Assembly (NCBI RefSeq): GCF_000801105.2
Contig: NC_079512.1
Location: 38,953,848-39,017,847, forward strand
Length of the DNA stretch: 64,000 bases
From: Raphanus sativus
Lineage: Eukaryota; Streptophyta; Magnoliopsida; Brassicales; Brassicaceae
Direction of reading: 5' to 3'
A program made the position numbers and the translations under genes. Positions 58,853 to 64,000 of this stretch are shown here, one piece after another (the first letter of the stretch is position 1; every line of letters begins with the position of its first letter). The notes under the pieces were generated by a model. It saw nothing but the letters and a program-made list of their open reading frames with translations. It was not told the origin of the DNA and ran no database searches.

Positions 58853-60024
58853 TCTATACTATTATTTGCGAAGTAATTTTTCGCGACGGAACTCCCACGT
58901 TAAAAGTTAGAGTGGTTAATATCGATACTACCCTTAATGAATAAAATATATAATTAATCTAAAATAAAAAACGAAAATTAATTTATTTAATTAGATAATG
59001 ATTAAAATTAATAATAGTAAGATTTATCCAAAATCTAAAAATATTTTAAAATATAAATATAATTCTTATATGTATGTTGTGTTGTTATCTGAATTTTTCT
59101 TTAAAATATAAAGTTGAAAACATAAATTATATAACTAAATATTAATCAAATAATTTTTAATTTTATATAATTGAAAATAGAATATTAAGCTAAGAAGAAA
59201 ACGAAAATTAATTATTTAATTAGATAATTGATTTTAAAATTAATAATAGTAAGATTTATCCAAAATCTAAAAATATTTTAAAATATAAATATAATTTCTA
59301 TATGTATGTTGTGTTGTTATCTGTATTTTTTTATAAAATATAAAATTGAAAACAAAAATTATATAACTAAATATTAGTCGAATTTTTTTTAATTTTATAT
59401 AATTTGAAAAGAGAATATTAAGTGAATTTAAGATTTATTTCTACATAATAAATATGTGCACAAAGAAATTTCAAAAAAATATAATTAATATGTAAGAATT
59501 TTCAAACGAAATAAAATAATAATTTATTATCATAGTCTTTTAGTTAGTAACACATATATTAATGACTAACTATAAAATTTTAGTAATTATGATTTAATAT
59601 AATAAACCCCAAACATAAAAACAAATTTAAGCAATTTATGAAATCAGATAACTCATTAAAACTGATAATAATAATTTTTTTTTAAAAATAAAAAAGATAA
59701 TTCATATACATATTTTGTTATTATCCAAACATATCTTAGTAAAGATAAAACAACTATTTCTATATATATAGATTATCATCTAAAAAGAATATCTTTTAAT
59801 CATAAATAAATTAGTTGCAAAAATATAGTTAAAATATTTATATTATATACATGAAAGCTGTCAAGAATTAACACAATAATAAATATATATTTTGATAAAT
59901 AAATTTCACATATATATAATTTGATATTCTGTAATAGCTTAAAGATCATAAATAATAATTTATCATGATATTTAATTAGTAATTGTAAAATGATTAGGCC
60001 CGCTTGAGCGGGCACAACACCTAG
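58853..60024 (+). mobile_element. Non-autonomous Helitron, 1172 bp, with internal duplication
   Basis: The 5' end is TCTATACTATTATTTGCGAA after a host A. The 3' end is the perfect hairpin GCCCGCTTGAGCGGGC (about 59999-60014), a short spacer and CTAG, then a host T. Inside, about 230 bp (58965-59195) are directly repeated at 59196-59430 with high similarity. The shared core includes GTAAGATTTATCCAAAATC and TATGTATGTTGTGTTGTTAT. No protein coding. Confidence 0.8.
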
Positions 60025-60228
60025 TAATTATTTATACTGGATGACTGTAGCAGTTATGGAAAGTCAATATGCTTGATAATTTTTATTTTCTATTCACTGG
60101 TCATTTGTTAATAAAAGCTAATGTAATGGTTTTATTTTCCTATTATAAATCAATGTTAAAAAATAGGTTTATTTTTTTAATTGTATAGTAGGTCATAATA
60201 TACGTATATAAGTCATTGTTAGTAACTA

Positions 60229-63022
60229 CTAGATTCTTTGTCCGCGCTACGCGCGGAAAATAGATTTAACTATTTGTGTTAGATTAGGAATCTTTAAATA
60301 ATATTTAGAGTTATCAGGTATTTTTAAATGAGTTTTTCGGAAGTTGATTTGTGCAATGTGAAAGTAGTGCGTAGCAGGGAAGATTTTTAATTTGTGAAAA
60401 AGATTAAAATATATTAGTTTTTAAAAAAATAGTTGACGATAAAGTTCGGTATGTTTGTATCAGCCGAAACACAATATATATTTAGATGGGATATGAATAA
60501 AAGGAATAAGAAGAGGTTGAGGTGTGAAAGACGTTATTTTTAAAGAAGTAAGGTGTATGGGGTTTTCAACATAGTAAATATTTCCAGAATATATTGAAAT
60601 GTAAGGAAAATAGTGGTGTTTCATTATGAATAAAATTTCAACCATAACATATTTTGTTTTTTGCTTATAAAAATTAGTTGTTGTATGGAGTAGATGAAAT
60701 ATTGATAAAATTAAATCTGAATGGAGATAATAGTTGAAACATAGGAAAGTTATTATCATTACTAAGAGATGATATTAAAGTTTTAAAATAGAAAAGTGGA
60801 TCTCATAAATAGGATGCTGGAATTTTGCAAAAGAAGCATGTAGATCTGTTGGGTTTTTTTTGAGGTGGAGAGCCTGAAATTATTTTGAAATTAATCAATG
60901 AGCATAACTTAGGAATATAAATCAATTATTTGATTCATAGTATATGTGGTCGTACTTGGAAGTAGTGGAATATCCATATCCGGTGAAGAAGTTTTTAGAT
61001 GTCATCTCTCTCTTTATAGCTAGAACACTGAATAACAGAAAATGTGAATTATTAGAAAAATTATCATTAAAAACATCTCGAAATAAAAACATTGCGTAAT
61101 GCCCGGGTTTATTTTCATAAAGTTTTAATTCATTTTAAAATATTATGTTATTATATTTAAATATGTATTATATATTGGATACTTTGACAAATATTGATTA
61201 TTAAAATGAAGTCTATCTTATTAGAATCCAAAACGTATATAAAGATAAAAATACATATTATATTATTTAAAATAATATTACAGAAAAACATATGTTAAAA
61301 TTCCAATCGTTTAAAATTTTGATTTCGTAACTATTTTCTTTATTATATTTTCCTGATTTGTATTTGTACTGTATAATCAGTGGCAAAAGTTTTAGTTATT
61401 GCCAAGAAAACTATTCTTTCTAGAAATACATGAAAAAAAATTGTTGACATTTTTCACCCGATTTCAAAAATGTTGGATCTAATAAATACATTTTTTGTAA
61501 GTACCTTGATAAAAGATAAACAGTTAATTGTTTATTGACTACTTATTTTGAAATTTCATAAATGTTGAGAAAAATACAATGATTTTGTAAGGTGATTGTA
61601 AGTGTTCCGAATTATTCTATTGCTTTTTTTTCACAACCATTTTCATTTACCATTTATGCTCTAGGAAAATAATTTAAACCTACAGCACAAAGGTTAAATT
61701 AGAAAATATATTGGTTTCAGAAATTAATATTTCTGGAGTTTCATATTTAAGTTTTTGATATAAATCTAAATTAATAGAATCTATAGTTGCAACAGAAAAC
61801 GTACCATTTATATTCCAAAGTTAAATGATTAAAACCACAATTTCTACCAATCAAACACTCGAGATTCTTATATGATGAAGAATAAATATCTCTACTATAT
61901 ATGATTTTATATATGTTGTTCCTTGCTATTTTTAATATTATTAATTTTATGAGGAGATAGAAGATATTATAGATATTCGATAATAAGTGTTGGTTATATA
62001 TTGGTTTACTGCTGATACATGAATTCTTCTATTGACCTTCATTTAGGAAAATAAAAATACATGTTAATCAGCATCTTGTATGGTATAATCAAAATAAATT
62101 ATTAAATATAAATCAAATAACATTTTGTTAAAAATAATAATTAAGATATGAGTTGTGATTTTGCATCCAGTTAGTTATTTATGAAATGTTCTGTATAAAA
62201 TAATAGAAATGATTGTAAGATGCTAAAACCGACCAAAAATAGGATTCATGTGCCTTCTAGTGTATGATATAAGCTAAATTGTTCATATACAGACACGCAA
62301 GTCACATATTTAACATTAAATTTAGAGATATTCTATTTTTACTGTAAATCTGATATAATTTTTTTAAGATTTTACTTTTTTCAAATGACTATTTCATAAA
62401 TATCTTAAATTTATAATGAAAAAACTAAAGTTACTCTCATAAATTAATTACTGTTGTTTAAGAACCATATTTAAAATTGTATAAACTCAACTTCACCCTA
62501 TAAATACTAAAAAGGAAAAATAATTAGTACACCCTAAACCCAAATATTATAATATTTTCCCTTGAAAATAATATAAAAAGTGGTATATAAATTATGGTAA
62601 TGCAAGTAAATTTTCAATGAACTTGATATTATTTTTTAATTTGTTTTTAATTTTGTATTAAGTTTCTTAAGATATTCTGTATATATAAATTTACTAATTT
62701 GGTCAGAATATTTACAAAAATTTCATGGTTTTGTTTTCTGTAAGTTTGGAACATAAAAATATTTTCCCTCATCTACATACAATTTGTGTTATGATAAAAT
62801 CTTTATAATTCTGAATTAACGTACTGAAGATAGGGAATGTGGTTTTTTGACCAAAGGAGAATGGAGTTTGGTCTTTTACGTTGTTGTATTCGGTTTACCT
62901 CTTATGGAAGTAAATTTTTTTGATGGTGTTTTTAGCATACTAATTTTCCTGCATTGTTTTAAATTAGTTTTTAGGATATGTTATATAATTTTAATGAGTA
63001 TTGAACTTCTATATATTAGAGA
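60229..63022 (-). mobile_element. Minus-strand Helitron 3' end; extent to the right uncertain
   Basis: On the minus strand the 3' end is a perfect GC hairpin CCGCGCGTAGCGCGG, a spacer (ACAAAGAAT) and CTAG, then a host T (60228). A candidate 5' end (TCTCTAATATATAGAAGTTC) occurs near 63022, which would make a 2.8-kb element. That pairing is a guess. The interior is AT-rich, and I could not find Rep or helicase motifs in it. Confidence 0.5.
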
Positions 63023-63625
63023 TTGATGAATGTGATTAACATGGTTATTATCGAGCTTAACTGCTCAATAATTGTCTAAATACAGTTTTTATTCATCTCG
63101 TATTTAAAAAATGATCAAAGCTTCATTATCACTGTATGTATATATTTTTAGTTTTAAGTGTTTGTTCGCTTAGATGTAAATTCATTAAAGAAATCAAAAT
63201 CACATACCATGTGAATAGCTTGGAAATAATTTCAGTTTGTTTTTATTCAATTTATTTTGTTGTATTAGCTTGTTTAAGCTTTATTTTAAGTGTAATTATA
63301 TTTTTTTTACTATTAATGTAAGACCATCTCTAATGACTCATTTTTTTCTTCTTCAAAATATAAAAAGTCTATAACAGAATTGGCTTCTACTCCAAATAGA
63401 GTGGAAAAACATTCTCTAAACACTCAACTACTTCTCATCTGTAACACATGTATTCATTAACAAATGATGAATCTAAGAAATAGGTCAGTGCCTAACCATG
63501 ATATGTCAGTCAACACAAATGCATGCAACTACTAATTCAAGAAACGGGTCTGTAATAGACACCACAAAATTTGCAAGAGAATGCTACTACTCCTCTCTCG
63601 AATCATAATCTAAAATATATGACAT
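63023..63625. other. Intergenic / 3' flank of right-edge gene
   Basis: Includes a repeat-like pair of words (CCATCTCTAATGACTC, CTCCAAATAGAGT) typical of dispersed plant intergenic elements. No complete gene is seen. Confidence 0.35.
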
Positions 63626-64000
63626 TTACTTAAATTTATCTCTCCCTGCAAGTGTAATCACTGGAGTCTTTGTAAATCCCTCCAGGAAACTTCTACGATG
63701 TCGCTGCATACTTGCACATTTTTTTTTAAAACATCATCAGCTGATGTAGATTTGTATAGAAGAACCTTTCATGATTAAGGAAGAAGAAACTAACCTCAGA
63801 TGGGGAAATACGACCTTGAAATTTTTTGATAAGTTCATGCTTTCCAGATGTGAAAGTAGAATAAATAAATAAATAAAAAGGTAGATGAAACAAACTGAGT
63901 CATAAGAAAGAACAGACAGGTGTTGATCTCAAATATCGTTTCTCACACCTTAAGATTCTACCCATTTGAGTTGCAAGTTGTTGCAGTTTTGAGGAAAGTG
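63626..64000 (-). CDS. C-terminal exons of an unidentified gene entering from the right
   Basis: Three minus-strand pieces splice in frame. The first, >64000-63949, reads SSKLQQLATQMGRILR up to an AAG|GTGTGAG donor. The second, 63894-63795, contains GKHELIKKFQGRISPSE up to GAG|GTTAGT. The third, 63703-63626, reads RHRRSFLEGFTKTPVITLAG and stops at TAA. The acceptor of the middle exon is the weakest call, because the first part of that exon is T-rich and could be intron. I do not recognise the family. The bulk of the gene lies beyond the window. Confidence 0.4.

Noticed and set aside
60229..63022. Autonomous Helitron with Rep/helicase
   Set aside because: No long frame and no Rep or helicase motifs in the interval.

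Overview
The window is plant nuclear DNA: AT-rich, intron-bearing genes with GT-AG splice sites, and Helitrons and Stowaway MITEs between the genes. Protein matches and gene order place it in the Brassicaceae, most likely Brassica, Raphanus or a close relative. The order follows the Arabidopsis stretch At4g37400-At4g37530: CYP81F3/F4, GT92 (At4g37420), CYP81F1 (At4g37430), a remnant at the At4g37440 position, AGP18, SRFR1, CYCB1;1, an RNase III-like RNC1 and PRX50/51. These locus assignments are from memory and were not checked by a search.

Layout. 1-10.9 kb is repeat-rich: a telomere-like degenerate array, a decayed coding fragment and several Helitrons, including an inverted nested set. 11.0-26.2 kb holds three intact two-exon CYP81F cytochrome P450 genes and one single-exon GT92 glycosyltransferase. 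The GT92 3' end has been duplicated and has decayed several times between the P450 genes. 26.7-33.4 kb is a gene graveyard: a broken NYN/C2H2 zinc-finger gene, a fragment with a KKLTTDHWR motif, a phosphoglycerate-mutase-like fragment and a second NYN-like fragment with an internal tandem duplication. 33.5-34.3 kb is a compact four-exon gene with a GC-AG intron. 35.7-44.2 kb holds AGP18 and the 23-exon SRFR1. 44.2-47.5 kb, where Arabidopsis carries KAI2 and a DnaJ gene, holds instead a four-unit ~170-bp tandem repeat and small decayed coding pieces. 47.6-56.9 kb holds CYCB1;1 with AACGG motifs upstream, RNC1 with an apparent one-base frameshift, and a class III peroxidase. 57-63.6 kb is again Helitron-rich, and a gene enters on the minus strand at the right edge.

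The three CYP81F genes would act on indole glucosinolates (hydroxylation of the indole ring of indol-3-ylmethyl glucosinolate). The GT92 inside the cluster is syntenic, but no evidence here links it to that pathway. The remaining genes are housekeeping or developmental: cell cycle, cell wall, immunity regulation and plastid intron splicing.

Exon coordinates were worked out by hand from splice consensus and reading-frame continuity. For CYP81F (all three), AGP18, SRFR1, CYCB1;1, the peroxidase and the 33.5-kb gene, summed exon lengths are multiples of three. For RNC1 the sum is one base short, which exposes the frameshift.
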